DNA of 64,000 bases, from positions 822,280,817-822,344,816 of the forward strand of contig NC_090445.1 in NCBI RefSeq assembly GCF_031143425.1. The letters are read 5' to 3'. Origin of the DNA: Pleurodeles waltl (lineage: Eukaryota; Chordata; Amphibia; Caudata; Salamandridae). A program made the position numbers and the translations under genes. Under the pieces are notes generated by a model. It searched no databases. It was given only the letters and a program-made list of their open reading frames with translations, and was not told the origin of the DNA. Below, one piece after another: positions 21,340 through 32,510 of this stretch. Positions within the stretch are counted from its first letter, which is position 1. Each line of letters begins with the position of its first letter.

Positions 21340-21712
21340 GAAAATTACTATACAGAACAAAAACCATAGAAATTCACTGAAAAAAACTAAAGGTTACAGG
21401 GACTTTATAGTTAGGAAATAGATTTTTTTTTTTAAACATAAAAGTTCACTTTAAAAAAACCAAAGGTTACAGGGACGTTATAGTTAGGCTCATTTAAACG
21501 TACAAAACCACAGAAATTCACCAGTTATAGTTAGTTTCCTCAAGTAACTAAAACTGGTGCCCTAAGGTAACTATAACTTGCGCCCTCGTCATGCACTGCT
21601 AATGACCCCACAAATTACGGCACTCACAACATCTTTGATAACATCACTGATAATATCAATGTAATATCTGCAGTAAAAATTTTGACTTCAATACTGTGCA
21701 TGGCGGGGGAGT
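21340..21712 (+). repeat. Partial second copy of the foldback repeat
   Basis: Same orientation as 19385-19680: AAATTCACTGAAAAAA, GGTTACAGGGAC, TTATAGTTAGG, then GCCCTCGTCATGCACTGCTA and the CATC..TGA.A.CATCACTGAT series, ending CTGTGCATGGCGGGGGAGTG. It stops where the DIRS-like element starts. A 30-base piece is duplicated internally around the A/T run. Confidence 0.75.
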
Positions 21713-21749
21713 GAAGAACAAGTTACTTATCTTCGGTAACGCCTTTTCT

Positions 21750-21965
21750 GGTGGTTACACTAGCTACCTGTGGATTCCTCACCTAAAGAATTTTCCCCTC
21801 GCGCCAGCTTTCGACGGAAATGTTCTTCTAGCTCTGCACGTCGATGATGACGTCACAATTGCCCGACTTCATGCAACGCCTTATGACGTCATCCAGGCAA
21901 TAATAAGCACTCGTCGACGTGTAGACGTCAGTTATTACCATTTTTTACGTGCCTTTGAGGCGAAC
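21750..21965 (+). repeat. DIRS-like inverted terminal repeat, left (3' end of element)
   Basis: It starts GGTGGTTACACTAGCTACCT and runs through CGCGCCAGCTTTC and several GACGTCA motifs, ending around GTAGACGTCAGTT. It aligns to the inverse of 26950-27155 with modest divergence. The repeated TGACGTCA-like palindromes (CRE-type) are notable. Confidence 0.85.
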
Positions 21966-22233
21966 ATTAACATTACAGAAGTGATATAAGTACATCAATT
22001 AAACTTATATACCAACTTTTATTCCAATAATCCGAAACGAAACTAATAGAAACAACATGAATTATGCATATAAATCTATATAAATATGCAAACATGTTTC
22101 CCTTTGATATATATACACATATATACAAAGAAATATATATATACACATCACATTATCATATATACAATATACAGATGCTCACCCAAGGAATTCGTGGTAA
22201 GACCAGTCAGGCAACGGGGAGGCGGGTGGGACT

Positions 22234-22254
22234 GTGAGGAATCCACAGGTAGCT
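22234..22254 (+). repeat. Putative internal complementary region core
   Basis: Twenty-one bases (GTGAGGAATCCACAGGTAGC plus T) are exactly inverse to 21762-21782 in the left terminal repeat. DIRS elements carry such an internal copy of their outer termini, thought to template completion of the circular intermediate. It overlaps the decayed end of the recombinase frame. Confidence 0.65.
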
Positions 22255-22900
22255 TGTGGACAGCTCTGCCTCTTCCCCACGTAACCAATGAAGAGCTGAT
22301 CGTCTTGTCAGAACTCCCTCGTCCTGTCGACAAAGAAGCTCAACGCTCTTTGTCGATCCAACCGGTGAAGCCTCTCTTCCTCCTTGGATGGATGTGGCGG
22401 AGGATAAAATGAAGAAAGAGTAATGGACTGTCCCAAATGAAAGGGTGTAACAACCTTCAGGAGGAAAGCCGCCTTGGTACTTAACACCACTTTGTCCCTG
22501 AAAAAGGAGATATATGGTGACTCTACGCTAAGAGCCTGAAGCTCACTCACTCTTCTAGCAGATGCTATGGCCATTAGAAAAACAGTTTTTAAAACTAAAA
22601 ATCTTAATGGACACAAGTGCATCGGCTCAAATGGCGATCCCATAAGAAAGGTCAATACTAAGTTAAGATCCCACTGTGGCATATCAAACGGAGTGGGCGG
22701 AAACTTATTAGTGAGACCCTATATGAACCTCAATACAAGAGGTGACTTAAACAAGGAGGGTTGGTCCGGAAGGCACAGAAAAGCCGACAGCGCTGATAAA
22801 TAACCCTTAACTGTGGCAACTGCACAACCCCTCTGTGCCAAGGATAAAACGAATAACAATACATCCGACAAATGGGCCTTCAAGGTATCAATTTGGCTCT
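22248..22900 (-). pseudogene. Tyrosine recombinase, C-terminally truncated
   Basis: The N-terminal core-binding part is visible near 22790-22890 (LAQRGCAVATVKGYLSALSA). The catalytic domain start follows in 22682-22308 (PQWDLNLVLTFL, LKTVFLMAIASARRVSELQA), and contains the first catalytic arginine. A stop lies after VDRTREF, then DDQLFIGYVGK is readable. Beyond that the sequence becomes the internal complementary region and AT-rich DNA. The HxxR motif and catalytic tyrosine expected further on were not found before the inverted repeat. The recombinase is dead unless supplied elsewhere. Confidence 0.8.
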
Positions 22901-23011
22901 CTCCACACCAACTGACAAATCTGGCCCACCTGATTGCATAGATCGATTTGGTGGGGTGTCACCTGGCCGATAAAATAACTTCCACCACCTCCGGCGGGAG
23001 AGAAAAGGAAC

Positions 23012-24171
23012 TCAGATTGCCCCGTTCAATCTCCAGGCATGAAGGTGCAGGCTCTGGAGGTGGGGGTGTAGAACCTGCCCCAGCGACTTTGAGAGGAGGT
23101 CTGCCCTGTATGGGAGACACAGCGGAGGCCACAGAGAGAGTTGGAGACGATCAGAGTACCATACCCTTCTTGGCCAATCCGGGGCTATTAAGATCACTTG
23201 TGCCCGGTCTTGACGGATCTTCCTCAAAACCCGAGGAATCAAGGGTATGGGAGGAAACGCGTAAAGCAACTGACCCTTCCAGGACATCTGAAACGCGTCC
23301 CCCAAAGATCCTTGCACCGGATACTGGAGGCTGCAAAATGACGGGCAGTGCGCATTCTCCCGAGTGGCAAACAGATCTATTTGTGGATATCCCCACCTCT
23401 GGAAGATGTAAAGGACCAGATCTGGATGAAGACGCCACTCGTGATCAGACGAGAGGAGCCGACAGACTGTCCACACGCACGTTCAGAACTCCAGCCAAAT
23501 GATTCGCTACCAAGCAAATCCTGTGGTCCTGAACCCAGGACCACAGCCGAAGAGCTTCTCTGCAGAGAAGATATGACCCCACTTCACATCGCGGTAGTAT
23601 TCTCCGTCAGAACCTTGATGTGAAACTTCTGTTCCACTGGAGACCAACAACCTTTGATCTCCAGGTTCCCCAGATGAGCTCCCCACCCTAGAGTGGAAGC
23701 ATCCGTTATCACCGTGGCCACTGGCAGAGGTAGCGAAAAAGGCCTTCCTTGCTTCAGGTTGCCGACCGCAGCCCACCATCAAAGATCCGCTGCAGCGTCT
23801 CTCGAGATCTTTATCGATTCCTTAAGATCTCCTTTGTGTTGAAACTACTGCCTGCGAACGCACCACTGAAGAGCCCTCATGTGCCAGCGTGCATGAGTGA
23901 CCAGCAGAATGCAAGAAGCAAACAGACCGAGCAGACGAAGGACCTAGAGGACTGGAACGACCGCTCCATTTAGAAACATTGGAATCAACGCCTGAATGTC
24001 CTGAACCCGCTGCGGGGGAGGAAAGGCCCGATACAATGTTGTGTCCAGTACTGCCCATATGAACAGGAGGCGTTGAGAGGGCTCCAAGTGAGATTTGGGC
24101 ACGTTCACAGAAAAGCCCAGATTGAACAACAACTGAGTTGTCGACTGCAGGTGATGCCGCAAGAGTTCTGG
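23012..24171 (-). pseudogene. DIRS-like RNase H region
   Basis: The same frame as RT continues (LLFNLGFSVNVPKSHLEPSQ) before frame breaks. Further recognisable pieces are HLAGVLNVRVDSLS in another frame, and EWRLHPDLVLYIFQRWG with QIDLFATRENAHCPSF. Then come the conserved YAFPPIPLIPRVLRKIRQD and VILIAPDWPRRVWYSD. These are standard DIRS RNase H and post-RH motifs. Several frameshifts and stops are present. Confidence 0.8.
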
Positions 24172-24174
24172 AGA

Positions 24175-24615
24175 CTAGGCTTTGATCAGCCAATCGTCTA
24201 GATAAGGAAATACTGCTATCCCCTTTCTTCTGAGCTCCGCTGCAACCACCTTCGTGAAGACTTGAGGTGCCAAAGTAAGACCAAATGGAAGGACCGCAAA
24301 CTGATAGTGTTGCGACCCCACCAGAAACCGGAGATACTTCCTGTGCGACTTGAGGATCGGAATATGGAAGTACGCATCCTTCAAGTCGACGGACACTATC
24401 CAATCTCCTTCGTTCAACGCCAAAAGAACCTGTGACAGGGTCAGCATCTTGAACTTTTCCTGCTGGAGGAACCAATTCAAAATCCTCAGGTCCAGGATTG
24501 GTCTCAACCGACCATCCTTTTTGGGGATCAGGAAGTATCTTGAATAGCAGCCCTGATCCCTCTCCTGCTCCGGGACCAACTCCACTGCGCCCTTTGACAA
24601 AAGGGAAATCACCTC
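24175..24615 (-). pseudogene. DIRS-like reverse transcriptase
   Basis: The minus strand encodes GAVELVPEQERDQGCYSRYF, LIPKKDGRLRPILDLRILN, SVDLKDAYFHIPI, AVLPFGLTLAPQVFTKV and the catalytic FPYLDDWLI. The FxSRYFLIPKKDGGLRPILD-type block is diagnostic of DIRS RT as opposed to gypsy. The YxDD box is intact here. A stop directly after LIKA (24172) separates it from the RNase H, which continues in the same frame. Sequence just upstream is in other frames. Confidence 0.88.
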
Positions 24616-24817
24616 CTATTGCAGTAACAGAAGATGGTTGTCTGAACAGAAGGATGGGCGGGGAGGGATGGGAGGAGGAAACTCCAGAAAGGGAAGAGCA
24701 TACCCTTTCCCCACAATATCGGTGACCCAGGAGTCTGATGTTATTGACTTCCACATGCGAAGAAAGTGAGTTAGTCTCCCCCCTACAGGAGATGTGTGAA
24801 CAGGGAGTGGTGGAGAA

Positions 24818-26896
24818 CTAAGGTTGCTTTCCCTGCTGTACCCCTCTGGAGGAAGAGGAAGAGGCAGTGTGCTGCTGGGCGGCACCTCTCGTGAGTACTC
24901 TACCCCTGCCCCTGAGGGATCTAAAAGGAAGAGTTCCTGCAGAGTGTTGTCCTGCCACATGGAGCCTGCTACGAAAAGAAGCGCCACAACCAAATCCTCT
25001 AAACCTTCTAAATGACTTTAAAGCAGAGGATATGGCTGCTTGTAGCCCCAAGGATCTCGCCATGGCTCTACTCTCCTTAAAACGTTCCAAGGCAGAGTCG
25101 TCTTTCGATCCAAAAAGCTTGTCCACATCAAATGGCAGGTCAAGGAGAGTGGTCTGAACATCAGGGGAGAACCCTGACGATCGCAGCCAGGCATGCCGCC
25201 TTGTCGCTATGGGCGTGCCCATAGCCCTGGCCACCGAGTCCGAGGTGTCCAGCCCAGTTTGGATCACCTGGGTCGCCGCCACCTGAGCGTCCGACAAAAG
25301 GTTCAACACCTCCGGTGATAATCCCATTGCCCCTTAGGCTCATCCATAAGGGCATAAATGTAACGTCCTAAAATGCAAGTAGCATCTGTGGATTTTAAAG
25401 CCATGCTGCATGACAAGAAGGCCTTTTTAGCTGCCTGGTCCATTCTCTTAGATTCCCTGTCTGCTGGAACTCCGGGAAACGATCCAGGAGCAGAATGGGA
25501 GGAGCACGACACTTGCACAACCAAACTCTCCGGAGTTGGGTGCTTGGACAAAAAGTCTGGATCACCTGGGGCCACTTGATAGCGTCTCACCACCGCTCTG
25601 TTTACCGCAGCCTAAGTCACTGGCTTCTTCCAAACTTCCCTAATAGGGTCGAAAAGAGCCTCATTGAAAGGAAGAAGGGGCTCCGCCACAGCTGATGCTG
25701 GATGCAGTACTTCAGTAAGGATGTTGGTCTTCACATCCGCAGCAGGAAGTGGAAGGTCCAAAAAGTCTGCTGCCTTTCTCACCACAGCATGAAAAGAGGC
25801 AGCCTCCTCTGTATACTCCCCCGGAGAAGCCAAGTCCCATTCTGGGGAAGTGTCTAGGCTGCTAGCAGTATCTAGGCCTTGCAGGTCCCCTGAAGGCTCC
25901 ATGATTTCTCCTTCCTCCAAGTGCTGCTTCTCATATTCTTGTTCTTACAGCAGCCTCAGCGCCAACCTCCTGGAGCGGAGCCTGGACTCGAGCCTTGGCG
26001 TCGATAAGGCGCCAGCTGACGCCGAAGATCTCTGACGGCGTCGACCCTCGGAGCCATCCGACGTGGGATCCCCCGGTGCCACAGGCATCTTTAAGGTCGA
26101 CTGGATCCCTGGTGAATCCATCGGCGCCGGGACAGTGGACGTCGTTGGCGTCACCGATCTTCTGGCTGACGCCAAAGGCCTCGGCGCCAAAGCGGTACTT
26201 CCGGAAGGAAGAAAGGGCATAAAGGGTGTCGGCTTGTAAGGAGCCGGAGCACCGATGTAAAGGCCAAAGGACCTGACGGACCCGCATGCCAGCTTCCAGG
26301 CGCCATGGTGGCAAAAATATTAAACATGGCATTTAAAATGCTGCGGGGTCTGTGCCCGGCACCGGGAAAGCCAGATAACTTTGAGGAGCCAGCGCCGGAG
26401 GTGAAGCCGATGACGGCCCAGGCATCTCCTGCTCCGGAGAAGCCCTCGGCTCCTGATGCGCATACACTTCATACTCCGACAGTGGAGACGTCGGTGAAGC
26501 TGGAGTCGTTGGAGGTGGAGGCGTCACAGTTGAGCTGATTTCCCACGTCAGTCGGCGCAAAGCCGATGGAGACCTCGAACGGGAGCGATCTCTGCTCAAT
26601 CAGCGCCGTGAGCCATGTCGGCGCCGAGAGCCCCGATGGCGTCAATGAGACTTCGAGGATCTAGAAGAAGACTCTCTATGATGATGCTTCTCCTTCTTCT
26701 TCTTTGATCGAGCAAGAAACAACTTAGCCTCCCGTTCTTTCAGGGCCTTACGATTCAAGCGTTGGAAAGAACTGCAGGACTCTACCTCATGGTCGGAACT
26801 AAGGCACCACAAGCAATTCTCATGTGGGTCCGTGACCGACATGCGACCTCCACACTGCTTACAGGGTTTAAAACCCGACTTCCTCGGCTGCGACAT
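24818..26896 (-). pseudogene. DIRS-like gag
   Basis: Gag begins with Met at 26896 (MSQPRKSGFKPCKQCGG), giving an early zinc-ribbon-like CKQC...CLWC pair. A Lys/Arg/Ser-rich stretch follows, including SRDRSRSRSP in another frame near 26590. A long acidic-to-hydrophobic segment follows (MEEGEIMEPSGDLQG; FHAVVRKAADFLDLPLPAAD; WKKPVT). A stop at 25612 and a frameshift near 25320 break the chain, which then continues with GLSPEVLNLLSDAQVAAT and an Arg/Gly/Ser-rich tail. It was recognised by position and by resemblance to DIRS gag; the molecular role of each segment is unknown. Confidence 0.7.
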
Positions 26897-26949
26897 AGTT
26901 ACTCCGGAGTGAAACTGTAGCTCCCTGGTAGCCTCAAAGAAAAAACGTT

Positions 26950-27148
26950 ACTCGAAGGCATGGAAAAAAGGGAACTGATGTCTGCACGTCGACGAGGGCT
27001 TCTTATTGCCTGGATGACGTCATACGGCGTCTCGTGGAGTCGGGCAATTATGATGTCATCGTCGACGTGCAGAGCTAGAAGAAAATTTCAGTTGAAAGCT
27101 GGCGCGAGGGGAAAATTCTTTAGGTGAGGAATCCACAGGTAGTTGTAT

Positions 27149-27155
<7 letters not shown>
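26950..27155 (-). repeat. DIRS-like inverted terminal repeat, right (5' end of element)
   Basis: Inverse of the left repeat: GAAAGCTGGCGCGAGGGGAA and AGGTGAGGAATCCACAGGTA are directly recognisable. Gag begins about 50 bases further in. A TA microsatellite abuts the outer edge. Confidence 0.85.

Positions 27156-27194
<39 letters not shown>
27156..27194 (+). repeat. TA microsatellite
   Basis: About 19 TA units directly outside the DIRS-like right terminus. Confidence 0.95.
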
Positions 27195-27195
<1 letters not shown>

Positions 27196-27441
27196 CTCCA
27201 AAAACACAATATATAAAAATCAAAGTCTGGCACTCCTTACAAAAATATGATGGTCTTCATTTATTCAAAATCATTTATTCAAAAAATTCCATAAAGCAGA
27301 AACATAGGGCAACGCGTTTCAACCTTCGCGGTCTTCTTCCTTGGCCCTTCTTACAATACATGTCTAACAAAGTCCTGTGCCCATTAACTGAGCACCAACC
27401 TCGACAGGCGAGCCCTGGAAGGAACACAGGATTACCTTTGG

Positions 27442-27446
<5 letters not shown>

Positions 27447-27476
<30 letters not shown>

Positions 27477-27491
27477 TGTCACTGGTTACAG

Positions 27492-27549
<58 letters not shown>

Positions 27550-27598
27550 CTGACATTTGCATGTAGTGGCATACATGGCGTAACCAGTGACAGGATAT
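27447..27598. repeat. AT microsatellites within a palindrome
   Basis: A perfect 19-base inverted repeat, ATATCCTGTCACTGGTTAC at 27471-27489 and its inverse at 27580-27598, encloses a long AT array. That array is itself bordered by CAGTGAATAT and ATATTCACTG. Another AT array precedes it. The structure could extrude as a cruciform. Confidence 0.9.
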
Positions 27599-30500
27599 AC
27601 AAGTCTCTGATACGATATATTTTGACAGAATTATATTGAAAATGTCCACATGCATTCATTGCAAACCAGCACAATGAACAGTTACCCCATTTGTAAAAGT
27701 GTTTTTTGCACAATCTAATCGAAGTTTCAGGACTATTTCAACCAGGATAACTTGGACTGATAATATTTCTAATGTGACACCTCTACGAAAAGTAATTTTC
27801 TGGCGTATTGTTATCCACTGTGCTGTCTACAGGTAGCAAGTTAACACCTGCCAGTGTTTATTAAGAACCTGGCTAATTTTCACAATCCCATCACCGTAAT
27901 GAATCCAGTGACGACCTGTTTTTGATCTACCTTCTTTATACCTTCAGGGTTCAGGACAGATGTCCTATCAATCCCCATCACTCTCTTCTCTCCTCTCTCA
28001 ATCCCTCTCTTTTTAATCTAATACCGCAGACATTCTCAACAGACTAATGATCCTTGCTGGCAGTCCTAGTTGCTCTGATCTTTCCCACTGTGGATTGCCT
28101 TCAGTTCTGTTTGAGGGTAGGAAGCATAAAGGATCGATCTGAAAGCTGTTTGTTTTATATAATCTTGCTCTCAATCCTGCTCGTGTGAGTGTTTGGTGTT
28201 ATTTCTTTTCAACATCTGGAAATTAAGGTAACAGATCACATCTGTCATGGCAAATGCAGGGGTAGTGCACATTTTCTAATATTTGAATTAAGATTTTTTT
28301 TAATCGAGGATCAGATGTCTTGAAAAGATAAAAAAAATTGTAAACAAATATATAATGACTTTTTTTAATTGAGTATTGGTGATAGACACCAGACTTTTTT
28401 GCTTCACCACTGGTGTTTTTTTTAAGAACTTACTGATTTTAAAAATGTAAAAGCTACTTCTAACCCTTCGGGGGTCACAACGAGATTAACCCAACTGACG
28501 AAATCAGTAGGATGGAGAACTTTTGCAAGGAGGAAACGTTAAATGAAATTCTGTGTTTTGGCATGTAAAAGACATTTTATGGACTAAATTGGTAAAATAA
28601 ATTTGATACAGATACTGGTGTAAAAGCAGTCATGTTGAAGCTGAGGGTATTGTCGTCAGAGTTTGGAAGGGGGAGGGGCAGCTTCCGGAGCTTGGGAAGT
28701 ATGTTAAACCAGTGAGCGATTACACCAAGCCGAGTTGGAGAAGCTTGGAAACCTTTAACAACCACAGATAATGGCATTGGTTGCACTAACCTCCCATGGT
28801 TGAAAGGCTAAGACAGTCAAACAGGAGTTGAACGTGTGCCCTGCAAGTTTCTGTGGTGTCTCCGTGTATTATTATTATTACTTCCTCACTACTATGGCCC
28901 GATGCAAACAACTTCCAGTTACTCTCCTCTGGAAGTCAAAGTGCCATTAGCCCATTTTGTCTTGGAGCAGAAGCTATTTTTGCACTAAAGGCTGTACAAA
29001 TTTAGAGTATTCCAATCTACTATGCTGAACCAAATTTGCACTGGAGTGTTTTTCTGAGATCCCCTCAGTTTTTGTGGCGGGAGATTCAAAATTCAGGAGA
29101 GAAGAAGCTGAGTGTGTGTAAGGCCAGTGGTGTGCGCCCCATGCTTCTCTAACTCAGTGAATTAGAACACTGTGGACCATTTCTCCTTTTCTGTCATGAT
29201 CACAGGCTGTACTAGGCAGGGAGCGCATAAGTAGACAATGGCAGTCTTCTAGGTCACTCTTAACCACAACCTATCTTGGTGTGGATGGAGCAGTTGCACT
29301 TTTCCTTCTGGGCACTACAGTCCCCTCGAGTGGTGCAGTGAGGGCACTCAATGGTAGGGCTGCATTAGATGTATGCAGTATACAGAAGGCACATACCAAC
29401 AGTTTTGGCATGGGGCACAGGCCACATCCTTTTTCTCAGTAGAACAGCTCAGAACAGCTTGCTGCGATTACAATCATACTGGGCAGACTACATACCATTC
29501 CAAGATTGCTGCTTCTCCATCACTCCTCATTGAAGAGTTTCCAAACCATGATGGCTCCTATACTTCCTGTGAGTCTCTTCCAGATCCGGCTGCTGTCATT
29601 TTTCCCCAGAGTAAAACTAACTGTTTTGCAACACACTCCATTTGAATCAGAAAGTATTTTTCAGCAAGTTCTTCGCACCCTTGAAGCTCATATTTTTGTT
29701 CTCTGAATTTCGTTGTTTAACGCCGGATCTCTGTATCGGTTACCCTAACATGTCTCTAAGTCTTTTTTGCCACAATAGACTTTCCCCTGATGGTGTACCT
29801 TTTTTGTGGACACCTGTTCTTTCAAAACTTCTTACTAGACCTACAAGGGCACTATTGCAGGAAGGAGCTGCCCTTTCCTTGGGTAAGCTAAGTCACGAAA
29901 AAATGAGCTGTCATTGCATCATTCACTTGTCTGGGTAGAAGGAGGGGTTGTGACTGAGATACCAGAAGGGAAGGAAAGCGTGTGGCAATCTGCATGCACA
30001 GACAATGCATGAACCCTGAAACTGTGCACACGCAGAGAAGCACGGATAGGTAATCACAGACTCTGCACACCCACATGCTGTGCAAATATAATAGCACCCA
30101 TTTTCACACAGAGATTGCACAAACATACACATGCTATGGACACGTTCCTCTACAGTTTTAGGCTAGTGAGTGGGTGAAGTGGCATACAAGCAACCAAATT
30201 GACATGACTACACATCCAATACAAACCCACACTGTGCACTGACATAGCATACGTCAGCTTTTATAATGGGACAGACATGGAATATATCCACATGCATCCA
30301 ACGATCATTCCAGTGCCTAGAAGCATTTAAAAGTGCTGTGTGTTCTCCATGAAATATTTTACATAATTTCCATGTATCGTGTCATAACGTAGTATCATAG
30401 CTTTTTATTGTGATTTGCCTATATTTCAGTACACATTAAACTCAGACCTACTGACTGCTAAAGCAGGTTACATTTGCCTGGCAATACCAACACTAGTCCA

Positions 30501-32510
30501 GCCCATAATGTTAACAAGCACTGATAGAAAGCACCCTGAGCTGCCTTCTTCACTTATGTCATGATGAAAGCAGTAGAATGGGCATAGGCTGGGTTTAGGG
30601 CTCATAGACTTGAAGTGTATTTCTGCTGTTATCAAAACCTGGAAACCAGACTAATCAGCACGTGGTTCTGGCACTTTGAAGGGACAGTGAAAATCTGCAG
30701 GCCCTAGACCTCCCTCCATCCAGCTGCCCATAAGAACTTGAATACACCTATGCTTACTCCTAACATTGCACATAACCAAATGTGTTTACATGGACGTAAC
30801 ACATGCGGACTGATGTAGGCCAACGTCATGTCGGTATTCATAAAAGGTTAATATTTGAATTAATGACACCAAAACATTTGCTAGATGTATTATTAAATGC
30901 TAAGAGAGGGACATGATTCTCGGCCAGGGGGTTAAAGATTAAGGGATGCTTAGCTTTACTTTAATGCTATTAAGAACCCAGCCCCTCTTCACTGAATACA
31001 CTCTTCACCCCATGCTGGTGACTGCCACCCTCCAAAATATAAATAACTAGGTGCCTGCACTGCTAACTCTTGTTGGGACGCGGAAGTACAGCAGATCTTT
31101 GTACTCTTCAGGGTGGGGGATGGATTTTCCTGAACTCGCATGCTGCCCCAAATACCCATCAAGCATCACCATGTGGAGAGGCCTGATTGAGACATTGGCA
31201 CTGTCCCATCCCCTCTCCTACCCCTAAAACGCCCGTGGGTCGGCACTTCTACCTTTATATCCAAATAATTCATGTTTAAGGACATGCACATTAAGTCACA
31301 TGGAATGCAGGGAATGTTGTAGTAAACGTGCACAGGAAGACACACACAGTATAGCTAAACCTCTCTGGGATTATAACATTCCTGCTTAATGTACAAAAAA
31401 AAATACGTGGTCCCTTTCAAAATACTATCAAAGACAATTTATTTCAGGATAAATATAATCAGAATATGACTAGGTTAAGGGTTAACTGAAAAAAAATGTA
31501 AGCATGTGTCCTAGAAGCATCCGACCTTCAATGAGCAGTTTGAAAAACTGCAGTAAATGCCATTAGTCTAGTATAAGCGAACTGGCAACTCGGCTCTGCG
31601 AGTTAATCACTAACTGGTGAAATCTGGTAAGCGCTGGTGGTCACGCACCGTCACTTCAGTTTTCACCCTGCTGAGGGTGCTGCACCCAGCACCATTAAAC
31701 GAGGCCATTGTGACACCCGTTATTTATAGCAGTGTGGTGTGAAACGCTATATTTAAAAGTATTATTCAATAATTCTTTTGTTTCTAAACCACTATTATTG
31801 GCTCAACACTGACATAGAAATATTACCGTAATAACGTGAAGAACACCCAATGCTGCCATGATTTCTAATTGCAGGACTGCTATCCAGCGAGCGTAGTAAT
31901 CAGTCTGAATTTCGTAAGGGAGCGGAGATACTGACGTGTGTAATAGCTCTTAATGGCTCTCTTGCCTCTCACGGTGATGCACAATAAATCTATTTTACTT
32001 CTCCCTTTCTTACAAACATTTATTTTTTCTTTTTAATATGTTGGTACTGATTTTTACAAAAAATAATAAAACATATTATATACACACATCCATATTACCA
32101 ACTTTGAGCTGTGTTGCACATTGAGGCGATTAAAGAACGAAATATATAGTCAAGGTGGAGATTTTATAGTGACAGTAATAGGAGGTAAGTGATCCGGAGT
32201 AAAAAGTAGTTTATACAAAATTAACGTAATGACAGACGACGTTAATTTGAGGAGCCTGCCTTTGTCGAGTGTGTAGGCGTGTTCTGTCATTTTCACAGAG
32301 ACTTGATATTTTGCATTGGATGACTGCAGAGGACATTAGTTCAGGTATCCCGTCAGAGAATGCTGTTGGTTCTTCATGCTCTATCCTGAATGTGCTTCAT
32401 CCAATAGAAAGCCCCACTCCACCAATGGTTTTGATTCTTGGGGTGCGGAGATTTCCAACTGGATGAAACACTTTGTATGGCAACTGCTACTAAATTGACT
32501 GGTGGGTTAT
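27599..32510. other. Intronic DNA, no gene or element recognised
   Basis: About 4.9 kb with ordinary composition. Short ATT and T-run tracts occur. I found no coding stretch, RNA gene or bounded repeat that I can support. Confidence 0.5.

Larger units (their letters stand above)
21713..27155 (-). mobile_element. DIRS-like tyrosine-recombinase retrotransposon (degenerate)
   Basis: On the minus strand the order is gag, RT, RNase H, tyrosine recombinase, bounded by inverted terminal repeats about 200 bases long (21750-21965 and 26950-27155). The left one has an extra about 38-base extension. There is no LTR, integrase or target duplication, as expected for DIRS elements, which integrate through a circular intermediate. 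The right repeat runs into a TA microsatellite. Stops and frameshifts affect gag and RT/RH, and the recombinase lacks its C-terminal catalytic half, so the copy cannot be autonomous. Confidence 0.9.

Noticed and set aside
21712..27156. DIRS-like element sitting inside the foldback repeat with that repeat resuming on the right
   Set aside because: The left flank is clearly the foldback repeat, but the right flank is a TA microsatellite and unrelated DNA, so the clean-insertion reading is not supported.
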